NCBI RefSeq assembly: GCF_029581195.1
Contig: NZ_CP120737.1
Coordinates: 5,619,001-5,683,000, forward strand
Length of the DNA stretch: 64,000 bases
Source of the DNA: Solwaraspora sp. WMMD791
GTDB lineage: Bacteria; Actinomycetota; Actinomycetes; Mycobacteriales; Micromonosporaceae
Direction of reading: 5' to 3'
Part shown: piece by piece, positions 56,908 through 64,000 of the stretch
How positions within the stretch are numbered: the stretch's first letter is position 1
How the letters are laid out: the number at the start of each line of letters is the position of its first letter
The notes under the pieces: model-generated
What the model saw: the letters and a program-made list of their open reading frames with translations, nothing else
What the model was told of the DNA's origin: nothing
Databases searched by the model: none
Position numbers and translations under genes: made by a program

Positions 56908-57153
56908 CTAGCTAGCGGTCCGGGGTTCCTTTGGCACGAAGACACCGAGTCCCTGGTGGCCGTACAGCTCGCCGGTCTCGATCAGGATCGTGATGGCCTG
57001 ACGGACGGTCGACTGGCTCCTGACCTCGTAGAGGTCGGCCAGCTCCCGGGTTGACGGCAGCCGGTGTCCTGGCGGCCACTCGCCGGAGGCGATGCGCTGC
57101 CGGATGTCGGCGATGATGCGGCGGTAGTGCGGCTCGAACTGACGTGCGGGCAT
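56908..57153 (-). CDS. Small GntR-type winged-helix regulator
   Basis: An 81-residue protein made only of the GntR DNA-binding domain: YRRIIADIRQRIASGEWPPG, LPSTRELADLYEVRSQSTVRQAI and a wing with GLGVFV. There is no effector domain, as in many small regulators of actinobacterial accessory operons. It faces away from the operon at 57632, and a palindrome TTACCGAC-AAC-GTCGGTAA in between is its likely operator. Confidence 0.88.
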   Translation of the reverse strand: MPARQFEPHYRRIIADIRQRIASGEWPPGHRLPSTRELADLYEVRSQSTVRQAITILIETGELYGHQGLGVFVPKEPRTAS

Positions 57154-57218
57154 GTGGAAATCCCCCAGCTAGGCCCGCACATTCGATCACAGATCACGAG
57201 GTCACTTCAAGTGCATCG

Positions 57219-57246
57219 TTGACTTTACCGACAACGTCGGTAAGGT
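57219..57246 (+). promoter_or_regulatory. Promoter with GntR operator between -35 and -10
   Basis: TTGACT (57219-57224), 16 bases, TAAGGT (57241-57246) form a good + strand promoter. The palindrome TTACCGACAACGTCGGTAA (57225-57243) fills the spacer and touches both boxes, so a bound repressor would block RNA polymerase directly. Confidence 0.65.
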
Positions 57247-57631
57247 GGGCGACGGTTCCCCCCAGCTAGGCACTGCGGGAGACCCGCCGGGGTGGCGTCG
57301 ATCCCGTGGAGCGGCGCTCAGCTGCTCCTTCGACGATCGGCGCTACCCCGGCGATCCCCATCGACGCCCCGGCCGAGCCGGTGCACGCGGCACTGTCGGC
57401 CACTGCACGCAACCCAGGAGGAATCCCGATCTTCGGCGTTCGGCGGAACGTGAGCCGCCGAGATGCCCGTACCAGCGGCCCTGCGGGCGTACCGCCGTTT
57501 GTGGCTGCGTGCGCAGGGCGGGCGGCCCGACCTCCGCGCCCCCGTTCGGGGTCGGGCCGCCCATCCCACCTTCCCCACCGAACCGCGATGTAGCGGCGAT
57601 CCCGTGACCTATTGGAAGGGCGGTCCCACCC
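57247..57631 (+). other. Long leader of the DivIVA/GPP34 operon with hairpin
   Basis: About 380 bases between the promoter and the first well supported gene. Open frames exist here (for example 57306-57593) but none is convincing. A perfect 13-bp hairpin with arms 57520-57532 and 57550-57562 (GGGCGGCCCGACC and its complement) could act as a terminator or attenuator. Confidence 0.5.
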
Positions 57632-58045
57632 GTGCGCAGACTTCTCGACCTTGTCCTGTTCCCTCGGCGTACCCGGCGGCAGGCCCGGCTGCTCGCCAGC
57701 CTCGCCAACCAGACCCGGCCGCCGGCCCGGCCACCCGCCGCTGCTGCTGGCGGCGGGTCGCGTCCGCCGGCCCGGCGCGGCGGCAACGCCGGCACCCACC
57801 TCTACTACGGCGCCAGCGTGGTGCGGCCGTCGATCAGCCCCGGGCTGGTCCGCGACCGCCGGTTCCCGGTCCGCACCCGGCGCGGTTGCGACCCGACCGA
57901 GGTACGCGCCTTCCTGCACCTGGTCGCCGACGAGTTGACGGCGGTGCGGGCCGAGTTGGCGGCCACCCGGGACGAGAACGTGCGGATCAAGCAGGCGTTG
58001 CGGGACTGGCAGTCGCAGCAGTTCCAGGCCCGGCCGGTCGGTTGA
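57632..58045 (+). CDS. DivIVA-domain protein
   Basis: A 137-residue protein. After an Arg/Pro-rich N-terminus (1-70) comes a DivIVA-type membrane-curvature motif, FPVRTRRGCDPTEVRAFLHLVADEL (about 82-106), leading into a coiled coil (VRAELAATRDENVRIKQALRDWQSQ). DivIVA relatives mark poles and septa in actinobacteria, but this short form with a basic N-terminus is of unknown role. Starts with GTG; GGAAGGG lies upstream. First gene of a four-gene operon. Confidence 0.75.
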   Translation: MRRLLDLVLFPRRTRRQARLLASLANQTRPPARPPAAAAGGGSRPPARRGGNAGTHLYYGASVVRPSISPGLVRDRRFPVRTRRGCDPTEVRAFLHLVADELTAVRAELAATRDENVRIKQALRDWQSQQFQARPVG

Positions 58046-58079
58046 GCACAGTAGGCGATGTAGGGAGAGGGGTGCGTTG

Positions 58080-58358
58080 ATGCTGGATGTGGTGCTCGCC
58101 GCCACCATCGCGGTGCTGGTCGGCGCGGTGGTCGGGTTCAGTCTGTGTCGGCATCGGCACCGCTGGTGTCCCGGCTGCGGCCGTACCCTGACCTGCCCGG
58201 CATGTCCGACCGGCGGGCTGCTGCCCGCGCAGGTCGAGGCGGCCGGGCGTCGGTGGGCGCCGCAACCGGCGCGGACCGTGACCCTGCGGCGGACCTGGGT
58301 GTGGCCCGGCCGGACCTGGGTGTGGCCCGGCCGGACCCGGCGGCGGGCCGGCCGGTGA
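58080..58358 (+). CDS. Small membrane protein with zinc-ribbon cysteines
   Basis: A 92-residue protein with one N-terminal transmembrane helix (VVLAATIAVLVGAVVGF) and a CPGCGRTLTCPAC cysteine set (about 30-42) that could bind zinc. A WVWPGRT repeat lies near the C-terminus, from a 15-base direct repeat. GGGAGAGGGG precedes the ATG. Its stop overlaps the next GTG by four bases. Confidence 0.6.
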   Translation: MLDVVLAATIAVLVGAVVGFSLCRHRHRWCPGCGRTLTCPACPTGGLLPAQVEAAGRRWAPQPARTVTLRRTWVWPGRTWVWPGRTRRRAGR

Positions 58359-58612
58359 CCGCGCGGGTGGTGGCGGTGGTGGGCCGGGTCGGGCATGTGG
58401 CGTGGCGTCCGTCGTGGCGGTGCCGGGCCTGCCGCCGGCCGTGGCCGTGCGAACCGGCCCGCGCGGAGCTGATGGCGAGCTTCGACCGGATCGGCCGCTG
58501 CATGTACGTCGCCGAACTCGCCGCCGAAGCCGCCCGTGACCTGCCCGGCCTGACCCCGGCGCAGACGTACGCGCGGTTCATCGCGTGGGCGCGGCGGCGG
58601 GAGCCGGCATGA
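58355..58612 (+). CDS. Small hypothetical protein with WxCxxCxxPWPC motif
   Basis: An 85-residue protein, VTARVVAVVGRVGHVAWRPS at the start, then WRCRACRRPWPCEPAR (about residues 21-36) with three cysteines, then a helical end. Proteins with this H-x-n-W-C-C-PWPC pattern are common in actinobacteria beside GntR and DivIVA-like genes, function unknown. Four-base overlaps with both neighbours (GTGA and ATGA) support translation. Confidence 0.65.
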   Translation: MTARVVAVVGRVGHVAWRPSWRCRACRRPWPCEPARAELMASFDRIGRCMYVAELAAEAARDLPGLTPAQTYARFIAWARRREPA

Positions 58613-59334
58613 CGGTCTACCGCACCCGGACCACCACGGCCGCCGCCGCTGTCGCTTCCGGTGGTGGGGTGCCGGTGCCGGCTGCGGCGGTACGGGGCCG
58701 GTCGCCGCTGCTGGCCGACGAGTTCTTCCTGCTGGCGGCCGACGGTGTGACAGGTCGGCCGCGTCTGCCGGCCGGGCCGCTCGGGTACGGTCTGGCCGCC
58801 GCCCTGCTGGCCGACCTGGTCGACGCGGGCGCGTTACGGGTACACGATGGCCGGTTGTGGCTGGCCGCGCGGCACGTGCCGGTGGACGCGCTCGGCGGCT
58901 GGATCCTGCGTTGGCTGGCAGCGGAGCCGGGGCACCGGCGGGTGGGGACGTGGTTGGCGTTGCTGGCGCCGCGGGCCCACGGCCAGGTCGCGCGGCGGCT
59001 GACCGCGGCGGGCGTGGTCCGGCCCCGGACGGTACGCCGCCGGCTGCTGACCACCGCCGTGGTCCATGTCCCGACCGACATGAACCGGGCCGCCTGGGCC
59101 TGGGCCCGTCTGACCGTACGCCTACAGCGCGGCGAACCGCTGCCGGATCTGGAGGCGCGGCTGGGCGGGTTGTGCCTGGTGACCGGGCTGGACGACTTCG
59201 TGCTCACCGGCCTGCCGTCGGCGGCCCGCCGCCATCTGCACCGGGAGACCGCAGCCCGCCTGCCGGCCGAGATCGCCGAACTGTTCACCATCGCCCGCCA
59301 CCGCCTCGACGGCGCCACCCACCGCCGCCGCTGA
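58609..59334 (+). CDS. GPP34-family (Golgi phosphoprotein 3-like) protein
   Basis: A 241-residue member of the GPP34 family. It shows LLADEFFLLAAD (about 33-44), GYGLAAALLADLVDAGALRV (about 60-79), and TWLALLAPRAHGQVARRLTAAGVV (about 108-131). The eukaryotic relative GOLPH3 binds phosphatidylinositol-4-phosphate; bacterial roles are unknown but membrane association is likely. Last gene of the operon; ATGA overlap with the previous gene. Confidence 0.85.
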   Translation: MTVYRTRTTTAAAAVASGGGVPVPAAAVRGRSPLLADEFFLLAADGVTGRPRLPAGPLGYGLAAALLADLVDAGALRVHDGRLWLAARHVPVDALGGWILRWLAAEPGHRRVGTWLALLAPRAHGQVARRLTAAGVVRPRTVRRRLLTTAVVHVPTDMNRAAWAWARLTVRLQRGEPLPDLEARLGGLCLVTGLDDFVLTGLPSAARRHLHRETAARLPAEIAELFTIARHRLDGATHRRR

Positions 59335-59742
59335 CCATCCTCGAGCGTCTTCGGCAGTAGGCTCGCCAAGTGCGGTTCTTCCTGATCAGAAGGTGCTTCA
59401 CGGCTGCAGACAAAGGTTGAGGCGAGGGATCGTGTCGTTAGCGGCGCTGGTCAGACTCACGGATCGGGCCGCTACATGATCAACGGCCCGGTGGGAAATT
59501 GATCTTGATTCCTGGATGCTTGGTCGGGGCGAACGATTCCTGGCTCTTCTCCCATCTACCAGCGGAAACAAGGGATTCGCTGGCCGAACCACTCTGGAGT
59601 TGAGACGGAATCGTGACCACAACCCGCCCGAAAGCACCACCCCCCAAGTAGCGATTCGGCACCGATACCGACCAAACACCCACTTTCGATCCTGGCCGCA
59701 AGGGCACACCATGGCTCAGTTCCGACCAGCCAGGAGACGACC
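59335..59742. other. Gap between GPP34 and DUF4352 genes
   Basis: A 408-base stretch of lower GC. Short frames exist on both strands (59398-59712 minus, 59516-59746 plus), but neither has a start signal or known domain. It may hold the promoter of the DUF4352 gene or decayed DNA; I see no terminator or repeat. Confidence 0.5.
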
Positions 59743-60417
59743 TTGACTAACCACGTCCCGCCACCGCCACCGCAGCAGCCCTTCCACCTCGGACAGATGG
59801 CCCAGCCGCCGCGCAAGCGCCGTCTCTGGCCGTGGCTTATCGCCGGAGGCGCCGCCTTCACCGTGCTGCTGGTCTGCGGTATCGCTGGTATCGCCGTACT
59901 GGCAAACCTCGACACCAGCGAGCCTGGCGTCAACGCCGCTGCACCCGGCACCGATACGGCTGGCGATAGCGATGCGCCAGACGACTCAACGGAGGAAGAG
60001 CAGCCAGCCACGCCGACCGAAGTCGCTGTTGGAGAAACGCTCACCATCACCGGGACCGGATTCGAAGGCCACTACACGATCACCAAGGTCGAGCAGGTTG
60101 ACCGTGACGAGTTCGGTCTGCGCCCTGAGCACGGCACCTACCTGCTCGCACACATGAAGGTCGAGATCGTCGAAGGATCGACGTTCGTGTGCTCCTGCGA
60201 GACCGCGTTCGTCCAGGCCGGCGGCCGCGTACACGAGGAAGCCTTCGCCTCGATCAAAGGCAAGCCGATGTTCGAGTCGGCTGAGCTCGCCGCTGGCCAG
60301 AACACCGATGGCTGGATCGTGTTCGACGTGCCGAAGGACACCATCGATGGTGGGAAGATCCAGCTGACGTTGCAGAACTTCTGGACTGACAACGAGTACG
60401 GCTACTGGACGCTTTAG
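59743..60417 (+). CDS. DUF4352-domain membrane-anchored protein
   Basis: A 224-residue protein with a short proline/glutamine-rich cytoplasmic start, one transmembrane helix (about 28-53, WLIAGGAAFTVLLVCGIAGI), an acidic linker (EPGVNAAAPGTDTAGDSDAP) and an external DUF4352 immunoglobulin-like domain from about 90. CSC (about 149-151) may be a metal or disulphide site. It starts with TTG at 59743, supported by AGGAG seven bases upstream. Function unknown; many relatives are lipoproteins. Confidence 0.8.
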   Translation: MTNHVPPPPPQQPFHLGQMAQPPRKRRLWPWLIAGGAAFTVLLVCGIAGIAVLANLDTSEPGVNAAAPGTDTAGDSDAPDDSTEEEQPATPTEVAVGETLTITGTGFEGHYTITKVEQVDRDEFGLRPEHGTYLLAHMKVEIVEGSTFVCSCETAFVQAGGRVHEEAFASIKGKPMFESAELAAGQNTDGWIVFDVPKDTIDGGKIQLTLQNFWTDNEYGYWTL

Positions 60418-60553
60418 TGCACCCGACGAGTGGTCGCCAACAGTGCGTTGGTGGCCACTCGTCCCACCCTCCGGGCCATCAGGTGCCCGCCAGCGCATGT
60501 AGCCGCCGCGTTGCGCGAGTTCTCCCTACCTGGTCCGCTGCGGGAGAAGTGGG

Positions 60554-61047
60554 TTAACCGGCAGTGACCAGCTCGCGGTACAGCGGAGAGTCCAGGAAGC
60601 GCGGGACGATCTCGCCGTACGCCCGTCCGAACTCCAGAGTGCGCACGTCTGCGCCAGCCGCTCCCGGCGGGCCTGCTGCCACCCACCCGTCGGATGGGGC
60701 CGGTCGACCACCTCCAGCCGGGCCCCGTACGCGTGCAGCAGCGCACGCATCGACGGTTCCAGTTCCCGGTCGACGACCAGCACCACCGGGTGGCCGAGGG
60801 CCTGCCCGGCGAACACCAGGCCGATGCCGAGGGTGCCGCTGGTCGACTCCACCACGGGTGCGCCGTCGCGGAGCTCGCCGCGCCGTCGCGCACCGGCCAG
60901 CATCGCCACCGCCGCACGGGCCTTCATCCCACCCGGCGCGGCGCATTCGACCTTCGCCCAGAAGCCACCGTGCGGGTGCGGCAGCGGCGCGTCGACGTAG
61001 ATCAGCGGGGTGTGCCCCACCAGGTTCAGCAGCTGCGGCGCGCTCAC
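60554..61047 (-). pseudogene. Broken cysteine synthase-like (PLP) gene
   Basis: Starts with a GTG overlapping the stop of the DUF364-like gene (GTGA). About 135 residues match the N-terminal half of cysteine synthase/SbnA-type PLP enzymes: LVGHTPLIYVD (residue 8), GGMKARAAVAML where the PLP Lys (K44 region) is kept, and VVESTSGTLGIGL (about 66). After RRERLAQ the frame departs; the expected 170-residue C-terminal half is absent. A different frame ends nearby with YGEIVPRFLDSPLYRELVTAG. An internal deletion with frame loss is the simplest reading. Confidence 0.7.
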
Positions 61048-61952
61048 CTCGACACCCCGTACCGGTACAGGGTCGTCGGGCCGCCGTCGAGCCAGAAGAA
61101 CGGGTACGGCTCGGCCGACACCGCCGTCAGCCCGGCTCCGATGAACCACGGCAACACCGCGCTGCCGGTCTGCGCGAACGCCACGAAGGGCTTGCCCCCG
61201 GTGGCGGCGTGGGTCAGGAGCGGCTCGAACGTGCCGTTGCCGAGTGTCATTCCCGAGGCGAGAATCGCGTCGCACCGGTCCAGCAGCGCCGTCGCGTCGG
61301 GCAGGCACGGCTCGTCCCATTCGGTACGGCCGCCGGCCAGGTCGCACGGCAGATACCGCCGTCCGGCGGTCCGGAGCCCGGCCAGCAGCGAGTTCACCAC
61401 CCCGACGACGAGGACCGTGCCGCTGGTCGCCGGCAGCAGGTCGACCACTGCGGCGGCCCGGGCCTGTGACTTGGCCAGCGAGCTACCGGCGGGCACGGTG
61501 ACCGCCGCGTCCGCCGCGTCGGCGTGCGGGCGCTGCGCCATCAGGTACGCGTCCAGCGCGGCCACCCGTACCGGCAGCAGCGGATGCGCGAGCAGGTCGG
61601 CGACCGTGGCACCGACGCAGTCGTAGACGACCTCGTCGGGCAGCTCGCCGGGCTCGACCGCGCAGGAACCGACCGCCGCGTCGACCCGCAGGCTCAGCAC
61701 CTCGTTGCGGTAACCCCGCAGCCGGGTCGCGTGCCGCGCGCCCTGCCTGGTCACGAACCCCACGCTGACCTGGCAGCGGGTCGGGTCCGCCCCGTGGCGT
61801 CCGGCCCGTACCGCGTCGATCAGCGCGGCGAGGGACCGGTACGCCGGCCGCGCCGGCGACACGGACGTTGCCGCCCGGATCGGCGACACGGACGTTGCCG
61901 CCCGGATCGGCGACACGGACGTTGCCGAACTGCCGGCGGTGGACGCCGTCAT
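61044..61952 (-). CDS. Rossmann-like DUF364-type protein (putative metal-chelate related)
   Basis: A 302-residue protein. After a tandem repeat of SVSPIRAAT (three copies, residues about 11-33) comes a domain with DEVVYDCVGATVADLL (about 113) and a Rossmann-like half with LVVGVVNSLLAGL (about 190) and ILASGMTLGNGTFEPLL (about 240) as in DUF364 proteins, annotated as heavy-metal chelation related. The ATG overlaps the ATP-grasp stop (ATGA). Its role is probably in making or handling a small metal ligand (inference). Confidence 0.7.
   Translation of the reverse strand: MTASTAGSSATSVSPIRAATSVSPIRAATSVSPARPAYRSLAALIDAVRAGRHGADPTRCQVSVGFVTRQGARHATRLRGYRNEVLSLRVDAAVGSCAVEPGELPDEVVYDCVGATVADLLAHPLLPVRVAALDAYLMAQRPHADAADAAVTVPAGSSLAKSQARAAAVVDLLPATSGTVLVVGVVNSLLAGLRTAGRRYLPCDLAGGRTEWDEPCLPDATALLDRCDAILASGMTLGNGTFEPLLTHAATGGKPFVAFAQTGSAVLPWFIGAGLTAVSAEPYPFFWLDGGPTTLYRYGVSR
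61852..61932 (+). repeat. Three tandem 27-base repeats within the DUF364-like gene
   Basis: ACGGACGTTGCCGCCCGGAT followed by CGGCGAC recurs three times with period 27, in frame, giving nine-residue repeats near the protein's N-terminus. The copies are almost identical, so the copy number may vary between strains. Confidence 0.85.
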
Positions 61953-63259
61953 ACGGCGGCTCCGGCCGGCTCGTCGGCGGACCGGAACCGGCCGGTGGCG
62001 CTGTCCTCGTCGACGTATCCGACGCGTACCTGTGCGGCCAGGCCGTCGGCGATGGTCCGCGCGCCGGTCCCGGCCGTGTCGACCACCATCACGTGGCCCA
62101 GGTAGTCGTTGTTGCTGCTGGCGTCCCCGGCCCGGTGGCCGGCGGGTTTCACCGACCAGTCGACGACCCGAGGGTCGGTTTGCCAGGCCCCGGTTCCGTC
62201 GATCCGGGCGACGACACCGGGGCGTGGCGGCAGCACGAACGCGATCGCCGCACTGCGTACGCCGGTGTCGGTTGCGGTGAGGTCGGGGTCTTCACCGAGC
62301 GCCAGCTGCGCGTACACCATGGGCAGGTCGATGCCGGTGACCCGGCGCACCAGCTCGGTGATCTGGTTGCCGGCCGGCCGGGGGTTGATCTCCACCACCC
62401 GTGGCCCGGACGGCGTCAACCTCAGCTCGGTGTGGGCGACCCCGCGGTCCAGGCCGACCGCCGTCAGCGCGGCCACCGCCACCTCGCCGGCCCTGCGGGC
62501 GGTCGCCGGGTCGAGCGCCGCCGGGAACATGTGCCCGGTCTCGACGAACCCCGAGGCACCACCGAGGCTCTTGTCGGTCACCCCGACGACCGTCGTGTGC
62601 CCGTCCACGGTGACCGTTTCCACGCTCACCTCCGGGCCGGACAGCAGCTCCTCCAGCAGCACCGTCGGCACCCGGGGCTGGCGTCGGGCGTTGACCGGGA
62701 ACCCGGCGAGAGCGTCGAACGCCGCCCGCAGTCCGGCCTCGTCGGCGACTTCGCGCACGTACATGCCGGCGCAGAGGTCCACCGGTTTGACCACCAAAGG
62801 GAAACCCAGCTCCCGGGCCGCCTTCGACATGGCGGACCAGCTTTCTACCAGCGCGTACCGGGGTTGCGGCACGCCGGCGACGTCCATCGCCGCCCGGGCG
62901 AGGTCCTTCCGGTACGCGCGACGCACCGCTTCCGGGTCCGCGCCCGGCAGACCCAGGTGGGTGGCCAGGCGGGCGGCGGTGTCGAGGTAGTAGTCGCAGG
63001 AGGTGAGTACGCCGTCGAAACGCAGCGCCTGGTGCAGCCGGCCCGCGTGCTCCAGCAGGTTGGGCAGGTCGTTGGTCTCGGCGGTGAGCACGTTGTGCGC
63101 GGCGAGCAGCGGATGCGCACCCCCGGCCGGCGCGCCACGTAGGTAGTGGTGCAGGTCCCGGGTCAGGAAGGTGAACCGGTGGCCGGCCTCCAGTACCGCC
63201 CTGGGCAGCAGGTGGCTCATCGCTCCGACCCAGCTCTCCACCAGCAACACGTGCGCCAT
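61949..63259 (-). CDS. ATP-grasp ligase
   Basis: A 436-residue ATP-grasp enzyme, a fold that joins a carboxylate to an amine through an acyl phosphate. Seen: FPLVVKPVDLCAGMYVREV (about 155-173, ATP-binding Lys), VLLEELLSGPEVSVETVTVDG (about 201-221) and the metal-binding VVEINPRPAGNQITEL (about 289-304). It most resembles amino acid ligases of natural-product pathways. GGAGG lies eight bases before the ATG. A Fur/Zur-type palindrome is 34 bases upstream, and the DUF364-like and cysteine synthase-like genes follow with overlaps, so the operon probably builds a metal-binding compound under metal control. Confidence 0.85.
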   Translation of the reverse strand: MAHVLLVESWVGAMSHLLPRAVLEAGHRFTFLTRDLHHYLRGAPAGGAHPLLAAHNVLTAETNDLPNLLEHAGRLHQALRFDGVLTSCDYYLDTAARLATHLGLPGADPEAVRRAYRKDLARAAMDVAGVPQPRYALVESWSAMSKAARELGFPLVVKPVDLCAGMYVREVADEAGLRAAFDALAGFPVNARRQPRVPTVLLEELLSGPEVSVETVTVDGHTTVVGVTDKSLGGASGFVETGHMFPAALDPATARRAGEVAVAALTAVGLDRGVAHTELRLTPSGPRVVEINPRPAGNQITELVRRVTGIDLPMVYAQLALGEDPDLTATDTGVRSAAIAFVLPPRPGVVARIDGTGAWQTDPRVVDWSVKPAGHRAGDASSNNDYLGHVMVVDTAGTGARTIADGLAAQVRVGYVDEDSATGRFRSADEPAGAAV

Positions 63260-63292
63260 CGGCGCCTCCTCCCTGGGAAACAGGCGTGGTTA

Positions 63293-63307
63293 TGATAACG
63301 GTTATCG
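63293..63307 (-). promoter_or_regulatory. Fur/Zur-type box upstream of the ATP-grasp operon
   Basis: TGATAACGGTTATCG has six-base perfect arms GATAAC/GTTATC around one base, in an AT-rich patch of GC-rich DNA. It fits the 7-1-7 pattern TGATAAT-n-ATTATCA of Fur-family regulators. It lies 34 bases before the start codon, where a repressor would block transcription. Confidence 0.6.
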
Positions 63308-63388
63308 TTTGCTGTCGGTAGCCCTGGGCACGCCTGACCGCGCGCTCGCGGTGTGTACCGGGCGCTCAGGCGGAGGCTGAAACCGTCC

Positions 63389-63886
63389 TTACTGGACCTG
63401 GAGCAGGCCGCGCCTGGTCATGAAGGCGCGCAACGTCTCGACGTCGTCGGCGGACATCAACTCGCGGGGGATCACCGTCGCCGGCATCCGGCCGACGTAC
63501 ACGATCCAGAAGCCGGGGGTGTCGCGGACCTGGCTGACCGCATCCCAGGCGATGTCGCTGAACTCCGTACCGCTGCGCATCGTGATGGTGTCGTCGGTGA
63601 TGTCGTAGCCGCCGTCGACCGCGTACTCGCTGGACCGGCGCCGGGCACGTGAGCGCACCCACGGCCCGTACAGCATCGACAGCACCCCGGCGGTGACCAG
63701 CGACATCCACAGCAGCGAGAACTGCTCGCCCCAGCCGTACTCCCGCGAGGCGACGAAAGCGGCCACCCCGGTCGCCGCCAGCACCGCGCCGATGTAGCCG
63801 TACTTGGCCAGCCGCACCCGGCTCAGCGCGGAGGCCGCCCTGCCGGGGTAGTCGGGGTCGGCGGGGACGTCGAATCGGATACGCAC
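63389..63886 (-). CDS. YcxB-like membrane protein
   Basis: A 165-residue protein with two transmembrane helices (YIGAVLAATGVAAFVA near 30; LLWMSLVTAGVLSMLYG near 58) and a C-terminal YcxB-like beta domain (YDITDDTITMRSGTEFSDIAWDAVSQVRDTPGFWIVYV). Function unknown. GTG start at 63886. It lies 28 bases after the partial gene at the window edge and on the same strand. Confidence 0.8.
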   Translation of the reverse strand: MRIRFDVPADPDYPGRAASALSRVRLAKYGYIGAVLAATGVAAFVASREYGWGEQFSLLWMSLVTAGVLSMLYGPWVRSRARRRSSEYAVDGGYDITDDTITMRSGTEFSDIAWDAVSQVRDTPGFWIVYVGRMPATVIPRELMSADDVETLRAFMTRRGLLQVQ

Positions 63887-63914
63887 GTCAGCACGATAGT
63901 GCCCGCACCCGCAG

Positions 63915-64000
63915 TCAGGTCGCGGTGAGGGCGTCGGCGGCGGCGAACAGTTCGCGCTCCCGCTGCGGGTCGTAGGACTCGTCCGACGAGCGTTCGGCCC
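63915..64000 (-). CDS. 3' end of an unidentified gene
   Basis: The last 28 codons of a minus-strand gene that starts beyond the window: AERSSDESYDPQRERELFAA then ADALTAT and TGA. Strong third-position GC supports coding. Too little is visible to name the product. Confidence 0.6.
   Translation of the reverse strand, partial: AERSSDESYDPQRERELFAAADALTAT

Noticed and set aside
57306-57593. A 95-codon frame as first gene of the GntR-controlled operon
   Set aside because: Low-complexity, no ribosome site, no known domain, and it runs through the strong hairpin. Left as leader.
59398-59746. Short overlapping frames on both strands before the DUF4352 gene
   Set aside because: No start signals or recognisable domains; mutual antisense of each other.

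Overview
The window looks like chromosome of a high-GC actinobacterium, most likely a member of the Micromonosporaceae. The grounds are the G/C-dominated third codon positions, many GTG starts, leaderless starts preceded by a TAnnnT-like -10 box, DUF4383, GPP34 and DivIVA-domain proteins, and a backbone gene order (PMT, tatD, rsmA, ispE, glmU, prs, rplY, pth) that parallels the Rv1002c-Rv1018c neighbourhood of Mycobacterium tuberculosis. The genus is not proven by the sequence alone.

Layout. 1-3513: glyS (3' part cut by the window edge), a PPOX-like flavin/F420 protein and a class A beta-lactamase-like hydrolase. 3535-6752: a minus-strand operon of VTC-type polyphosphate polymerase, DUF4956 membrane protein and secreted CotH-like kinase, divergent from an OmpR-type two-component system (6957-9280) and a membrane GAF/PAS protein. 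11550-15943: protein O-mannosyltransferase and poorly known genes. 16119-21926: tatD, rsmA, ispE, an ABC-F ATPase and two tandem DUF4383 genes. 21940-23965: TetR regulator, acyl-CoA desaturase with a likely operator, and tRNA-Gln. 24053-31436: glmU, prs, rplY, pth, cysQ, cysD, cysN. 31495-37494: galE-galK, trpS, a 2'-5' RNA ligase-like protein and a YihY protein. 37715-46479: a maltodextrin locus (alpha-glucosidase, LacI regulator, binding protein, two permeases, GH13 amylase) with LacI-type half-sites in both promoter regions.

46480-56900 is an accessory island of lower GC. It starts at the 3' end of the GH13 amylase gene, and about 590 bp of that gene end plus its downstream hairpin recurs as direct repeats at about 48035 and 52671. 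The repeats separate modules that each carry a minus-strand gene: a RelA/SpoT-domain alarmone synthetase, a large STAND-type NTPase with a degenerate restriction-endonuclease-like N-terminus, and then a SAM methyltransferase and a DUF4209 protein with a HEPN-like RNxxxHG motif. This has the appearance of a modular anti-phage island with no visible recombinase, and is the most unusual part of the window.

56908-59334 returns to high GC: a small GntR regulator divergent from a DivIVA-like/zinc-ribbon/GPP34 operon, with a palindromic operator placed between the -35 and -10 boxes. 59743-60417 encodes a DUF4352 lipoprotein-like membrane protein. 60554-63259 is a likely metal-regulated cluster (ATP-grasp ligase, DUF364-like Rossmann protein, broken cysteine synthase-like gene) behind a Fur/Zur-type palindrome. 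The window ends with a YcxB-like protein and the 3' end of an unidentified gene.
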